64,000 nt of DNA from FEN-1219 sp035548835 (GCA_035548835.1 DASZSB010000110.1:6697-70696), one strand, 5' to 3'. Shown: positions 19,913 through 29,955, numbered from the stretch's first letter. The notes: generated from the letters alone by a model not told the origin. Translations and numbers: made by a program.

Positions 19913-22900
19913 GCGGGGCGGATGCCGCGCTCGCTGCGCGGCTCGGCGCCGTCGCGCTGGCCGATCGTCGCGAGCTCGAGCGCCTGCACGGGGCCATCCG
20001 GGCGCGCCGCCGGCGCCGCCAGCCGACGTCCGAGCTCGAGCAGCGGTTCGAAGCCGCACTGCGCGCCGCCGAGCAGCGCGCGGCCGCGCGCCGTGCGACG
20101 CGGTATACGCTCCGCTATCCCGAGTCGCTACCGATCTCGGCCATGCGCGCCGAGTTGGTCGCCCGCCTGCGGGAGCACCGCGTGGTCGTCGTCTGCGGCG
20201 ACACGGGCAGCGGCAAGACCACGCAGCTTCCGAAGCTCCTGCTCGAGGCGGGGTGCGGTGTGGTCGGCATGATCGGTCACACGCAGCCGCGCCGCATCGC
20301 GGCCCAGGCCGCTGCCACGCGGCTCGCGGCGGAGCTCGAGGTGCCGCTCGGCGAGGCCGTCGGTCTCACGGTTCGCTTCACCGACGAGACGGGTCCCGGG
20401 ACGCTCGTGAAGGTGATGACGGACGGCATCCTGCTGAACGAGATCCGCACGGACCGCCGCCTGGAGGCGTACGACGCGCTGATCATCGACGAGGCCCACG
20501 AGCGCAGCCTGAACATCGATTTCATCCTGGGCTACCTGCGCAGCCTGGAGCGACAGCGGCCGGATCTGAAGATCGTGATCACGTCCGCCACGATCGATCC
20601 CGAACGGTTCTCGCGGCACTTCGGCGATGCGCCGATCGTACGTGTCGAAGGCCGCAGCTATCCGGTCGGCGTGCGCTACCGGCCGCGCGACGAGGACCAG
20701 GACCTCGCCGCTGCCGTGACCGCCGCGGCTCGCGAGCTCGCGGCCGAGCGCGTCGAAGGGCCGGTGCGCGACATGCTCGTGTTCCTGCCGGGCGAGCGCT
20801 GGATCCGCGATGCCGAGCACGCGCTCGGCCGTTACGGGCCGAATGGCTACGAAGTGCTGCCGCTGTACGCGCGACTCACGAGCGCCCGCCAGCGGCGCAT
20901 CCTCGAGCCCGGCAAGGCGCCGCGCATCGTGCTCGCGACCAACATCGCCGAGACGTCGCTGACCGTGCCGCGCATCCGCTATGTCATCGACTCGGGTCTC
21001 GCGCGCGTGAGCCGCTACGGTACCCGGCATCGCGTGCAGAGCCTCGGCGTGGAGCCGATCGCGCAGGCCAACGCCGTGCAGCGTGCCGGACGCTGCGGCC
21101 GGCTCGCGCCCGGAGTGTGCGTGCGCCTGTACTCCGAAGAGGACTTCGCGGCGCGGCCCGCGTACACCGAGCCCGAGATCCTGCGCACCGGCCTCGCGGG
21201 CGTGCTGTTGCGCCTCGAGGCGCTGCGCCTCGGCCCCGTCGACGAGTTTCCGTTCATCGACCCGCCGCCCGCGAAGGCCGTCAGTGACGCGTATCAGCTG
21301 CTGCATCTGCTGGGCGCGCTCGACACGGACCGCAAGCTGACGCCCGACGGAGACGTCATGGCGCGGTTGCCCGTGGATCCGCGAGTGGCGCGGCTGCTGG
21401 TGGTCGCGAACCGCAATCAGGCACTGCGCGAGGGGCTCGTGATCGCGGCGGCGCTGTCCGTCGTCGACCCGCGCGAGTACGCGGTGGACGCAGACGCCGC
21501 GCGTCGCAAGCACGAAGCGTTCAACGATCCCCGCTCCGAGTTCACGACCTGGCTCAACCTGTGGAACGCGTACCGCCGCGAGCGACGCGGCGGCGAGCGT
21601 GCGCTGCGCGCCTGGTGCCGCGAGCAATATCTGTCCGCGGCGCGGTTGCGCGAATGGCACGATGTGCACGGCCAGCTGCACGAGCTCGTGCAGGGGCTCG
21701 GCTGGCGAACGCGCCACGAGGGCGCGGACTACAGGGCCATCCATCAAGCCGTGCTCGCGGCGTTCATCGACTTCATCGCCGAGCACGAGGACGGCGTGAT
21801 GTATCGCGGCATGCGCGGGTCGCGCGCGCAGTTGATACCGAACACGCCGCTCGCGAAGAAACGGCCGCACTGGCTCGTGGCGGCCGAGCGCGTGGCGACG
21901 GAGCGGCAATATCTGCGGACCGTGGCCCAGGTCAATCCGCGCTGGGCGCTGCGCGTTGCGCCGCACCTCGTGCGGTACGAGTATCACGATCCGCTCTGGG
22001 ACGCCGAGCGCGGCCAGGTCACGGCGCGCGAGGTGGTCACGCTGTTCGGCCTCACGCTCGCGAGCGAGAAGCGCGTCGACTACGGCCGCTTCGAGCCCGT
22101 GGAGGCGCGGCGACTCTTCATCGACGACGCGTTGGCCGCGGACCAGGCCGGTTTCGATTCCCGCGAGCCGGCGTTCCTCGCCGCGAATCGCGCGCTGCGC
22201 CGCAGCGTGCTCGAGTGGGAGGCGCGCCTGCGCAAGCGCGATCTGTACGTCGGCGACACGGGTGTGGCGGCCTTCTACGACGAACGGCTGCCGCCGCAGG
22301 TGCACGATCGCGCGAGCCTCGCGGCGTGGTGTGCGGCCGGACACGATCCCGAGCTGCACATGACGATCGGCGACGTCTCGAGCCGGGACATCGCCCGGTT
22401 GCCCGCTGCGAGCTATCCCGGCGAGCTCGTGCTCGCGGGGCAGCGGCTCGCGCTGACGTATGCCTTCGAGCCCGGCGCCGATCATGACGGGCTCACGGTG
22501 TCGGTGCCGAGGCCGTTGCTCGGCGCGATCCGGCCGGAGCAGCTCGATTGGCTCGTGCCAGGGTGGCTGCCGGAGAAGATCCTGGCGATCCTGCGCGGTC
22601 TGCCGAAGGAGTTGCGCAAACCGCTCGTGCCGCTGCCCGACACCGTGAGCGCGGTGCTCGCGTGGCTCGGCGATCGCGTCGGCCGGCAGCCGTTGACGAT
22701 CGCGGTCGCCGAGGCGCTGCGCGAGGTGCGCGGCGTCGAGATCGCGTCGGCGGTTCTCGACGCGCGCGCGCTCGCGCCGCATCTGACGATGCGGGTCGCG
22801 GTGCTCGATACGGACGGCAGCGTTCGCGCCGTGAGCCGGGACCTGCGTGCGCTGCAACGGCAGGCGAGCGCAGGTCCGGGGGCGGAAGCCGTCGTGCGTG

Positions 22901-23805
22901 GTTCGCCGGCGGCCCGCTGGCAGCGCAGCGGCATCACGCAGTGGGACTTCGGCGACCTGCCGGAATCGGTGCAGGTCGCCCAGCAGCCGCGGGATCTCGT
23001 GCTGTATCCCGCACTGCAGGACGTCGACGGACGCGTCGACCTGAAGCTGGTGCCGCCGGGGCCTGCGGCCGTGGCGCAGCACCGCGCCGGCGTGCGCCGC
23101 CTGCTGCTGAAGGCGTTGCCGCAGCAGGTGGCCCTCGTACGCGACCGCACGCTGGCCGAGCGCGATCTCGTGCTAGGCTTCCATGGCATCGGAGGGACCG
23201 CGGCGCTGATCGACGATCTGTTGTGCGCGGCCGCGGAGCAGGCGTTCGCGCTCGATCCGGCGGTGCGCGATCCGGCCGCATTCGCGGCCGTTCGGGAGAA
23301 GGGGCGCAGCGAGCTCGTGCCCGCGGCCGACGAGCTGCGTGCACTGTTGAAGGAGATCCTGCCGTTGCACCGTGCGCTGCGCCGCGAGCTGGACGGGACG
23401 GGCGGCGCCGGGGCGGCGGTACGTGCCGACATCGCAGGGCAGCTCGACGAGCTGATCCGGCCCGGTTTCCTGACGGCCACGCCTCCACAGTGGCGGCGGC
23501 ATCTGCCGCGGTACCTGAAGGCGGCACACGAGCACTGGGAGAAGCGCGGGCAGCGTCGGGAGCGCGCGCTGGCCGCGGAGGTGCACGCGGCCGCGGCGAG
23601 GCTCGAGCACTGGCGCGCCAGTCTGCCCGACGGCTGGCCCTGGCCGGACGCGATCGTCGAGTACCGGTGGTTGCTCGAGGAGTTGCGCGTCTCGTTGTTC
23701 GCACAGGCGCTCGGCACCGCACGGCCGGTGTCGGCCAAGCGGCTCGAACAGCTCTGGAGCCGCGCGCTCGCGGGCGACGCCGGCGCGTCCGCGGCACGCG
23801 GGTGA
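19909..23805 (+). CDS. hrpA: ATP-dependent RNA helicase HrpA
   Basis: 1298-aa DEAH-box helicase involved in RNA processing and rescue of stalled ribosomes. Motif I GDTGSGKTTQ is near residue 97, motif II DEAHERS near 193, SATID near 225, then the helicase C domain (LATNIAETSLTVP; QRAGRCGR). HA2, OB and the long HrpA-specific C-terminal domain follow. Length matches E. coli HrpA (1300 aa). The start is a GTG overlapping the kinase stop codon (GTGA), so translation is coupled. Confidence 0.96.
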   Translation: MSGADAALAARLGAVALADRRELERLHGAIRARRRRRQPTSELEQRFEAALRAAEQRAAARRATRYTLRYPESLPISAMRAELVARLREHRVVVVCGDTGSGKTTQLPKLLLEAGCGVVGMIGHTQPRRIAAQAAATRLAAELEVPLGEAVGLTVRFTDETGPGTLVKVMTDGILLNEIRTDRRLEAYDALIIDEAHERSLNIDFILGYLRSLERQRPDLKIVITSATIDPERFSRHFGDAPIVRVEGRSYPVGVRYRPRDEDQDLAAAVTAAARELAAERVEGPVRDMLVFLPGERWIRDAEHALGRYGPNGYEVLPLYARLTSARQRRILEPGKAPRIVLATNIAETSLTVPRIRYVIDSGLARVSRYGTRHRVQSLGVEPIAQANAVQRAGRCGRLAPGVCVRLYSEEDFAARPAYTEPEILRTGLAGVLLRLEALRLGPVDEFPFIDPPPAKAVSDAYQLLHLLGALDTDRKLTPDGDVMARLPVDPRVARLLVVANRNQALREGLVIAAALSVVDPREYAVDADAARRKHEAFNDPRSEFTTWLNLWNAYRRERRGGERALRAWCREQYLSAARLREWHDVHGQLHELVQGLGWRTRHEGADYRAIHQAVLAAFIDFIAEHEDGVMYRGMRGSRAQLIPNTPLAKKRPHWLVAAERVATERQYLRTVAQVNPRWALRVAPHLVRYEYHDPLWDAERGQVTAREVVTLFGLTLASEKRVDYGRFEPVEARRLFIDDALAADQAGFDSREPAFLAANRALRRSVLEWEARLRKRDLYVGDTGVAAFYDERLPPQVHDRASLAAWCAAGHDPELHMTIGDVSSRDIARLPAASYPGELVLAGQRLALTYAFEPGADHDGLTVSVPRPLLGAIRPEQLDWLVPGWLPEKILAILRGLPKELRKPLVPLPDTVSAVLAWLGDRVGRQPLTIAVAEALREVRGVEIASAVLDARALAPHLTMRVAVLDTDGSVRAVSRDLRALQRQASAGPGAEAVVRGSPAARWQRSGITQWDFGDLPESVQVAQQPRDLVLYPALQDVDGRVDLKLVPPGPAAVAQHRAGVRRLLLKALPQQVALVRDRTLAERDLVLGFHGIGGTAALIDDLLCAAAEQAFALDPAVRDPAAFAAVREKGRSELVPAADELRALLKEILPLHRALRRELDGTGGAGAAVRADIAGQLDELIRPGFLTATPPQWRRHLPRYLKAAHEHWEKRGQRRERALAAEVHAAAARLEHWRASLPDGWPWPDAIVEYRWLLEELRVSLFAQALGTARPVSAKRLEQLWSRALAGDAGASAARG

Positions 23806-23812
23806 GCGGCGC

Positions 23813-24232
23813 CTAGAGCGGCAGCGCGTAGCGTCGCACCGCGCGCTGTGTGCAGACGAGCAGCACGAGCACGCCGGCAGCGGCCAGCGCGGCGCGTGCA
23901 GCCATGGGCAGCGGCGCTGCGGGCGGGTGCATGGCGAGCAGGTTCCATGAACCCGCAGTGGCCGTCGCGAGGCCCGCGATCAGGGCCACGCCGAACGTCG
24001 GCCGCAGGAACTCGACATTCAGCAGCACCACTCCGCCCGCGAGCAGCGCGAGAGCGCCGCCATCCGGTGGCGCGTGCAGGTAGCCGAGCGTCGCGAGCAC
24101 GCCGGCCGCGCCACCCGCGAGGCCTGGTGCGAAGCGCGGGACGTAGACGCAGCGCAGCAATCCGCAGAGCGCGAGTACGAGCCATGCGTACGCGGCTGCG
24201 GGCGGGCTCACGATCAGAAGGGCGAACGGCAT
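23813..24232 (-). CDS. Small NfeD-like membrane protein
   Basis: 139-aa very hydrophobic protein with about five helices and no soluble domain. The pattern AWLVLALCGLL, a GVLATLGYLHAPPDGGAL block and VEFLRPTFGVALIAGLA resembles the membrane part of NfeD/ClpP-class companions but without the OB domain. The resemblance is weak and function is unknown. It is convergent with hrpA with a 7-bp gap. Confidence 0.6.
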   Translation of the reverse strand: MPFALLIVSPPAAAYAWLVLALCGLLRCVYVPRFAPGLAGGAAGVLATLGYLHAPPDGGALALLAGGVVLLNVEFLRPTFGVALIAGLATATAGSWNLLAMHPPAAPLPMAARAALAAAGVLVLLVCTQRAVRRYALPL

Positions 24233-24364
24233 GCGGTCTTCGCGCGGCGAACCGATGACTCGACGCTAGCGGAGCCGTGTCATTCGCGGCGATGCGCGTT
24301 TCGTGCGGTTTCGCCGGGTTTCGTCGGGCGCGTATAGTGACGGTGCACACACGAGCACTCATCG

Positions 24365-25723
24365 ATGACGCAGGCACGCCTCCCGACCGACTGGCATCCC
24401 GCGAGCTGGCACAGCCGGCCGGCCGCGCAGCAGCCCACGTACCGGGACCGGGCGCATCTGGAATCCGTCCTCGGGCAGCTGGCACAGCTGCCGCCACTCG
24501 TGACCACGTGGGAGATCGAAGGACTGAAGGCGCAACTCGCGTCCGCGCAACGCGGCGAGGCGTTCCTGCTGCAGGGCGGGGATTGCGCGGAGAACTTCGA
24601 CGAGTGCACGTCGGACAACGTCGTGCAGAAGCTCAAGATCCTGCTGCAGATGTCGCTCGTGCTGCTCGTGGGGCTCAAGAAGCCGATCGTGCGCGTCGGC
24701 CGCATGGCGGGTCAGTACGCGAAGCCGCGCAGCGCCGACTACGAGACCCGCGACGGCGTGTCGCTGCCGAGCTATCGCGGCGACATCATCAACCGGCCGG
24801 CGTTCACCGCGGCCGACCGCGAGCCGGATCCGACGCTGATGCTGCGCGGCTACGAGCGGGCGGGGCTCACGCTGAACTTCGTGCGCTCGCTGATCGACGG
24901 CGGTTTCGCCGACCTGCATCACCCCGAGAACTGGGATCTCGCGTTCGTGGGCGAGTCCGCTGCCGCGGCGGAGTATCACGCGCTCGTGCAGTCCGTCTCC
25001 GACTCGCTCGAGTTCTTCGAGGCGCTCACGGGTGAGCCGATGCACCGCACGCATCGCGTCGAGTTCTACACGTCGCACGAGGGGCTCCACCTGCCATACG
25101 AGCAGGCGCAGACGCGCTTCCTGAAGCATCGCGGCCGCTGGTACAACCTGACGACGCATTACCCCTGGATCGGCATGCGCACGGCCGACCTCGCGGGCGC
25201 GCACATCGAATACTTCCGCGGCATCGCCAATCCAATGGCTGTGAAGATCGGCACCGGCGTGTCCGACGAGCAGCTGCAGCAGCTCGTGCACGTGCTGAAC
25301 CCGAACAACGAGCCCGGGCGGCTCACGCTGATCACGCGCTTCGGCGCGAAGCAGATCGAGCAGCACCTGCCGCGGGTGATCCGTGCCGTGCGTGCCACGG
25401 GCTCGAGCGTGCTCTGGGTCTGCGACCCGATGCACGGCAACACGGAGACGACCGCCGAAGGCTACAAGACGCGCCGCTTCGACAACATCCGTGCCGAGCT
25501 GCGCTCGGCGTTCCGGATCCATCAGGAGCAGGGCAGCTATCTCGGCGGCGTGCATCTCGAGCTCACGGGCGACAACGTGACCGAGTGCGTCGGCGGTGCG
25601 CGCGGGCTGCGCGAGTCGGATCTCGCGCGCGCCTACAAGTCGCAGGTGGACCCGCGGCTGAACTACGAGCAGGCCATGGAGATCGCGCTGCTGATCGCCG
25701 GGCGCCTGCGCACGCACGACTGA
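24365..25723 (+). CDS. Class II 3-deoxy-D-arabino-heptulosonate 7-phosphate synthase
   Basis: 452-aa type II (plant-like) DAHP synthase, first enzyme of the shikimate pathway (PEP + erythrose 4-phosphate). Family blocks: WEIEGLKAQLA, FLLQGGDCAENFDECT (Cys metal ligand), KPIVRVGRMAGQYAKPRS, LPSYRGDIIN, WIGMRTADLAGAHIEYFRG and VWVCDPMHGNT-type WVCDPMHGN (metal-binding His), and GGVHLELTGDNVTEC. A candidate -10 (TATAGT, near 24338) precedes the ATG. uvrC follows 6 bp downstream. Confidence 0.96.
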   Translation: MTQARLPTDWHPASWHSRPAAQQPTYRDRAHLESVLGQLAQLPPLVTTWEIEGLKAQLASAQRGEAFLLQGGDCAENFDECTSDNVVQKLKILLQMSLVLLVGLKKPIVRVGRMAGQYAKPRSADYETRDGVSLPSYRGDIINRPAFTAADREPDPTLMLRGYERAGLTLNFVRSLIDGGFADLHHPENWDLAFVGESAAAAEYHALVQSVSDSLEFFEALTGEPMHRTHRVEFYTSHEGLHLPYEQAQTRFLKHRGRWYNLTTHYPWIGMRTADLAGAHIEYFRGIANPMAVKIGTGVSDEQLQQLVHVLNPNNEPGRLTLITRFGAKQIEQHLPRVIRAVRATGSSVLWVCDPMHGNTETTAEGYKTRRFDNIRAELRSAFRIHQEQGSYLGGVHLELTGDNVTECVGGARGLRESDLARAYKSQVDPRLNYEQAMEIALLIAGRLRTHD

Positions 25724-25729
25724 CGGGAC

Positions 25730-27595
25730 GTGAACGGCACGGAGACACCGCCGGCCGAGCACGACGCCGGGCCCACGCCCGCGGCGTTCGATCCCGCCGC
25801 CGTGCTCGCGCACCTGACGCACAAGCCGGGCGTCTACCGCATGCTGGACGCGCGCGGCGAGGTCATCTATGTGGGCAAGGCGCGTGACCTGAAGCGTCGC
25901 GTCGGGAGCTACTTCCAGGGCAGCCGCGCGCACGACGCCAAGACCATCGCGATGGTGCGCAGCGTGGCCGGCATCGAGGTCACGGTCACGCGCACCGAGG
26001 TCGAAGCGCTGATGCTGGAATACAACCTCATCAAGCAGCACCGGCCGCGCTTCAACGTGGTGCTGCGCGACGACAAGAGCTATCCGTACATCCGGCTCGA
26101 CACCGAGCATCGATTCCCGCGCCTCGCGTTCTACCGCGGGCCGCGCACCACGAAGGGCCGGCTGTTCGGCCCGTATCCGAACGCGGGTGCCGTGCGCGAG
26201 ACGCTGAATCAGCTGCAGAAGCTGTTCCAGCTGCGCCAGTGCGAGGACAGCTTCTTCGAGAACCGCAGCCGCCCGTGCTTGCAGCACCAGATCGAACGGT
26301 GCAGCGCACCGTGCGTCGGGCTGATCAGTTCCGAGGACTATGCGCGCGATCTCGAGCACGCCGTGCTGTTCCTGCAGGGGCGCAGCGACGTGGTCACGGC
26401 GCGGCTCGCGGAGCGCATGGAGCAGGCGTCCGCCGGGCTCGCATTCGAGCGCGCGGCGCAGTATCGCGATCAGCTGGCGAAGCTGAAGAACGTGCAGTCG
26501 CAGCAGATCGTCGCGCGCTCGGCGGGCGACTTCGACGCCGTGGGGCTCGCCGAGGACCACGGCATCCACTGCGTCACGGTCATGTTCTTCCGCGGCGGCC
26601 GCTCGCTCGGCAGCCGCAACTTCTTTCCGAAGGTGGCGCGCGGGGCCGACGAGGAGGAGATCATCCGCGCGTTCCTGCTGCAGTACTACGCGGGGCGAGA
26701 GGCACCGAAGGAGATCCTGGCGAGCCGCACCGTGCCGGAAGCGGACACGCTGGCCGATCTGCTGTCGGAGCAGTCGGGGCACAAGGTGCGGATCAAGTCG
26801 AGCGTGCGTGGCGACCGCGCGCGCTGGGTCGAGATGGCCGTTACGAACGCGCGTCACGGTGCGGAGCTGCACTACCAGTCGAGCGCCTCCTACGACCGTC
26901 AGCTCGAGGCGCTGGCCGATGCGCTGGATCTCGGCGAGCCGCCCGCGCGCCTCGAGTGCTTCGACGTGAGCCACACCGGCGGCGAGGCCACCGTCGCCTC
27001 GTGCGTGGTGTTCGGCCCGGAGGGTCCGCTGAAGTCCGATTACCGGCGCTTCAACGTCACCGGCGTGCAGCCGGGCGACGACTACGGTGCGATGGAGCAC
27101 GTGCTGCGCCGCCGCTATGCGCGCGTGCAGCAGGGCGAGGTGCCGCTGCCCGACGTGCTGTTCATCGACGGCGGCCCCGGCCAGCTCGCGCAGGCTCTGA
27201 AGGTCATGGAGGAGCTGCAGATCCAGGGCTTGAAGCTCGTGGGCGTGGCGAAGGGTCAGGACCGCAAGCCCGGGCGCGAGAGCCTCTACCTGCCGGATCG
27301 GGACGAGCCCCTGCGTTTGCCCGCGAGCTCGCCCGCATTACACTTGATTCAGCAGCTGCGCGACGAGGCGCACCGGTTTGCGATCACCGGGCACCGCGCG
27401 CGACGGCACAAGGCGCGCACGCAGTCGCCGCTCGAAAGCATTCCGGGCCTGGGGCCGAAGAAGCGGCGCGAGCTGCTGAAGCAGTTCGGCGGTCTGCAGG
27501 CCGTGACGCGCGCCGGCATCGACGACCTCACGCGGGTGAAAGGGATTTCGGCACAACTCGCCGCAGCGATCTATGACCACTTCCATGCGGACTGA
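25730..27595 (+). CDS. uvrC: UvrABC system protein C
   Basis: 621-aa nucleotide-excision-repair endonuclease. The GIY-YIG domain (residues about 29-105: PGVYRMLDARGEVIYVGKAR) makes the 3' cut. A UVR/UvrB-binding motif (LAERMEQASAGLAFERAAQY) follows near 225. The RNase H-like domain (ECFDVSHTGGEATVAS; LFIDGGPGQL) makes the 5' cut. Helix-hairpin-helix motifs end the protein (ESIPGLGPKKRRELLKQFGG). The GTG start is within 7 bp of the preceding stop. uvrC before pgsA is a common proteobacterial pairing. Confidence 0.97.
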   Translation: MNGTETPPAEHDAGPTPAAFDPAAVLAHLTHKPGVYRMLDARGEVIYVGKARDLKRRVGSYFQGSRAHDAKTIAMVRSVAGIEVTVTRTEVEALMLEYNLIKQHRPRFNVVLRDDKSYPYIRLDTEHRFPRLAFYRGPRTTKGRLFGPYPNAGAVRETLNQLQKLFQLRQCEDSFFENRSRPCLQHQIERCSAPCVGLISSEDYARDLEHAVLFLQGRSDVVTARLAERMEQASAGLAFERAAQYRDQLAKLKNVQSQQIVARSAGDFDAVGLAEDHGIHCVTVMFFRGGRSLGSRNFFPKVARGADEEEIIRAFLLQYYAGREAPKEILASRTVPEADTLADLLSEQSGHKVRIKSSVRGDRARWVEMAVTNARHGAELHYQSSASYDRQLEALADALDLGEPPARLECFDVSHTGGEATVASCVVFGPEGPLKSDYRRFNVTGVQPGDDYGAMEHVLRRRYARVQQGEVPLPDVLFIDGGPGQLAQALKVMEELQIQGLKLVGVAKGQDRKPGRESLYLPDRDEPLRLPASSPALHLIQQLRDEAHRFAITGHRARRHKARTQSPLESIPGLGPKKRRELLKQFGGLQAVTRAGIDDLTRVKGISAQLAAAIYDHFHAD

Positions 27596-27607
27596 CGCCT
27601 GACGCCC

Positions 27608-28168
27608 ATGCGTTTCAACCTGCCGAACGCGCTCACGTGGTTTCGGATCGTCGCGATTCCGCTGGTCGTGATCGTTTTCTATTGGCCCGCGCCCTGGGCC
27701 CGGCCCGCCGCGGGTTTGCTGTTCGCGCTGGCCGGCATCACCGATTATCTCGACGGGTATCTGGCGCGCCGGCTGGGGCTGACCTCGAATTTCGGCGCGT
27801 TTCTCGACCCCGTCGCCGACAAGCTGATCGTGGCCACGGCGCTCGTGCTGCTGGTCGAGGCGGATCCGCGGCCCGTGATCGCGATCGCGGCCGCGATCGT
27901 GATAGGCCGCGAGATCACGGTATCGGCCCTGCGCGAGTGGATGTCGCAGATCGGCGCGCGCGCCCACGTGGCCGTCAGCTGGTTCGGCAAGTGGAAAACG
28001 GCGCTCCAGATCTTCGGGATCAGCCTGATGCTGTACCGTGACCCCGCGTTCGGTCAGCCGGTGTACGCGATCGGCGAATGGCTGCTGTACGCGGCCGTTG
28101 CGCTGACGCTCTGGTCGATGATCGACTATCTGCGGGCCGCGGGTCCCGCGATGCGGGCGAACGAATGA
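27608..28168 (+). CDS. pgsA: CDP-diacylglycerol--glycerol-3-phosphate 3-phosphatidyltransferase
   Basis: 186-aa membrane enzyme that makes phosphatidylglycerophosphate for phosphatidylglycerol synthesis. The CDP-alcohol phosphotransferase motif D-x2-D-G-x2-A-R-x8-G-x3-D-x3-D is complete (DYLDGYLARR then GAFLDPVADK, about residues 53-79). It begins FNLPNALTWFRI as in other PgsA proteins. It lies 12 bp after uvrC and before tRNA-Gly, the common gammaproteobacterial order. Confidence 0.96.
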   Translation: MRFNLPNALTWFRIVAIPLVVIVFYWPAPWARPAAGLLFALAGITDYLDGYLARRLGLTSNFGAFLDPVADKLIVATALVLLVEADPRPVIAIAAAIVIGREITVSALREWMSQIGARAHVAVSWFGKWKTALQIFGISLMLYRDPAFGQPVYAIGEWLLYAAVALTLWSMIDYLRAAGPAMRANE

Positions 28169-28182
28169 TGTGAATCCGGGCG

Positions 28183-28212
28183 TTGCCGGTGGCCCGGGCG
28201 CTTCGGTAGAAT
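28183..28212 (+). promoter_or_regulatory. Candidate sigma70 promoter for tRNA-Gly
   Basis: -35 TTGCCG (28183-28188), 18-bp spacer, -10 TAGAAT (28207-28212). The predicted transcription start is about 5 bases upstream of the mature tRNA. Confidence 0.55.
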
Positions 28213-28224
28213 GGCAAACCTCAC

Positions 28225-28300
<76 letters not shown>

Positions 28301-28317
28301 ATTTCTCAGGCATTGGT

Positions 28318-28349
28318 GGCGGTTCCGTACCGAGGCGTACGGAACCGCC
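28318..28349 (+). terminator. Strong hairpin downstream of tRNA-Gly
   Basis: GGCGGTTCCGTAC (28318-28330), loop CGAGGC, GTACGGAACCGCC (28337-28349): a 13-bp perfect stem 18 bp after the tRNA. No T run follows, so it may act as a 3' end stabiliser or a Rho-assisted terminator. Confidence 0.55.
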
Positions 28350-28456
28350 GTCATCGTGCAGTGGCTGAACACGGTCCGCGTCGCGCGGAGCCGACGGCCC
28401 GAGCGCGGCGCCGGGGTGTGCCTGCCGACGCGACGCGAGGGTTCTGCGAGGGCGCC

Positions 28457-29032
28457 ATGGATAGCGTGAGTGTCGGCAAGATCGATACGGCGAGTCGTCA
28501 GCTCGACGCGGCCATCGGGCTGTTCTTCTCCGGCAACGACCTCGTCGCGGTGCACTCGCTGGCGGACTCGGCGGCGCGAGAGCTCGCGGATCTCGTCCGG
28601 CCCAAAGCCGCAGAGGCCGCGTGGCACGACCAGGTGCAGACCGCGCTGAACTTGGATGCGAGCACCTATCAGACGGTGCTGCGCAGAACCCAGGACCTGC
28701 TGACGCCCGAGCAGCGGGACCCCGACGCACGGAACGGCGTGGATCCGCGGCAGACGGCCGCGTTGATGGTGCAGGTGATCATGAGCATCGGCGGGCTTGG
28801 CGTCCGGCCGTCCGTGCCGCAAGCCGTGCTGCAGCTCTGGTACTTCGCCTGCATGCTGAACGAGCTGCCTCACCTGCACGCCAATCTGCGCGCGTACATC
28901 CTGTCGCGGTTCAAGGATCTCAGCCGCCGCACGGGACATTATCAGCTGGCCGTCGGCCGGCGCGTCCTGCAGGAAGACATCGAGAGAAACAGCCGCTCGA
29001 CTGCGGCGGCGGACTCGGCAGCCGGTCGTTAG
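28457..29032 (+). CDS. Conserved protein of unknown function
   Basis: 191-aa soluble, mostly helical protein with no signal peptide. I do not recognise the family. Notable blocks are LFFSGNDLVAVHSLADSAARELADLVRP (shown in part: FFSGNDLVAVHSLADSA) near residues 19-37 and a helical C-terminus with LQLWYFACMLNELP. The ATG is chosen because longer in-frame starts run into the tRNA gene. It stands alone between tRNA-Gly and a convergent secreted protein. Confidence 0.65.
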   Translation: MDSVSVGKIDTASRQLDAAIGLFFSGNDLVAVHSLADSAARELADLVRPKAAEAAWHDQVQTALNLDASTYQTVLRRTQDLLTPEQRDPDARNGVDPRQTAALMVQVIMSIGGLGVRPSVPQAVLQLWYFACMLNELPHLHANLRAYILSRFKDLSRRTGHYQLAVGRRVLQEDIERNSRSTAAADSAAGR

Positions 29033-29107
29033 GCCCCCGCGTGGCGCGGGTCGGCGCCGCCTTCCCGGGCCGTGTGGCGCACGGGAAGGCGGGTGTGGCG
29101 TTCGACG

Positions 29108-29773
29108 CTAGCGGCTCGCCCAGTACGGTTTCGGCATCAGTTTGACGCCGGTCAGCAAGGTCGGCGTGCCGGCGCCGGTCTTGAGGCTCACGGTATGCGC
29201 CGTGGCGTCGACCGCGACCTCGGCCGCCAGCGACAGCGTGCCGGTGCCCGTGCCTTTGCCGTCGAGCTTCAGCTCGAGCACGCCGTAGGGGATTTGCGGG
29301 GCCGCCGTGCCGCTCGTCAGCGTCCAGGGCTTGAAGCTGTAGGAATCCAGCGGCTTCGTCGTCACCAGCGTGATGCGCTGACTGCCGTCGGCTTCGGTCA
29401 CGCGATGTGCGTACTTCACGGAATGACCCACCGCGCTGCCGCTCTGCCACACGGCGCCGACGCTCGGCAGCTTGTCGAGCTCCTTCGGCAGATCGGCGCC
29501 TGCGCCGAGCGCGTCGACGACGGCTGCGCGGCCGGCGTCGTCGGACCAGTTCAGCACCTCGATCTTCAACGTGATCCCCGTGGCCGACACGCCGGTCAAC
29601 GCGGCTTCGTAGGTGTCGGGCGCGGGCTTTTGCGCGAATGCAGGCGCTGCGAGCAGGAGCGTCGCGAGGCCGGCGGTGGACAGGATTTCACGGGTCAGTC
29701 GACGCAGCGTCCGCCCAAAGCGCGTGGCACGCTTCCGAGGACTCTGCGGCAGGTGCAGATCGGTCACGTTCAT
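29108..29773 (-). CDS. Secreted protein of unknown function
   Basis: 221-aa protein with a long basic N-terminus and a signal sequence (STAGLATLLLAAPAFAQ, cleavage near residue 48). The mature part is beta-rich (YEAALTGVSATGITLKIEVL, HTVSLKTGAGTPTLLTGVKL). The phrase GITLKIEVLNWS with WSDDAGRAAVVDAL resembles other uncharacterised periplasmic proteins, but no domain can be named. The start could be internal, since the first 30 residues are unusual for a signal peptide. Confidence 0.6.
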   Translation of the reverse strand: MNVTDLHLPQSPRKRATRFGRTLRRLTREILSTAGLATLLLAAPAFAQKPAPDTYEAALTGVSATGITLKIEVLNWSDDAGRAAVVDALGAGADLPKELDKLPSVGAVWQSGSAVGHSVKYAHRVTEADGSQRITLVTTKPLDSYSFKPWTLTSGTAAPQIPYGVLELKLDGKGTGTGTLSLAAEVAVDATAHTVSLKTGAGTPTLLTGVKLMPKPYWASR

Positions 29774-29904
29774 ACTCCCTGGTTCCTGGCCCCTCGTGAG
29801 GCCCGCACCCGAAACTAGGTCGGGCTCGCGCGAGTTTCAAGGCTGCGCGGCCAACATGAACGTATTGTCATTTTTTTGTCGGCGCGGGAGCGGCGCCGGG
29901 GCTC

Positions 29905-29937
29905 GGCGCCGGCACGCCTTTTCGACGTGCCGGCGCC
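29905..29937 (-). terminator. Hairpin downstream of the sugar dehydrogenase gene
   Basis: Arms GGCGCCGGCACG (29905-29916) and CGTGCCGGCGCC (29926-29937), a 12-bp perfect stem with a 9-nt loop, 18 bp after the sugar dehydrogenase stop on the minus strand. It lacks a minus-strand U tract. Confidence 0.5.
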
Positions 29938-29955
29938 AGGGATTCGGGAGCCGGG

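Noticed and set aside
24359..27100. Minus-strand open frame of 913 codons
   Set aside because: Antisense to the DAHP synthase and uvrC. Composition is that of a shadow frame.
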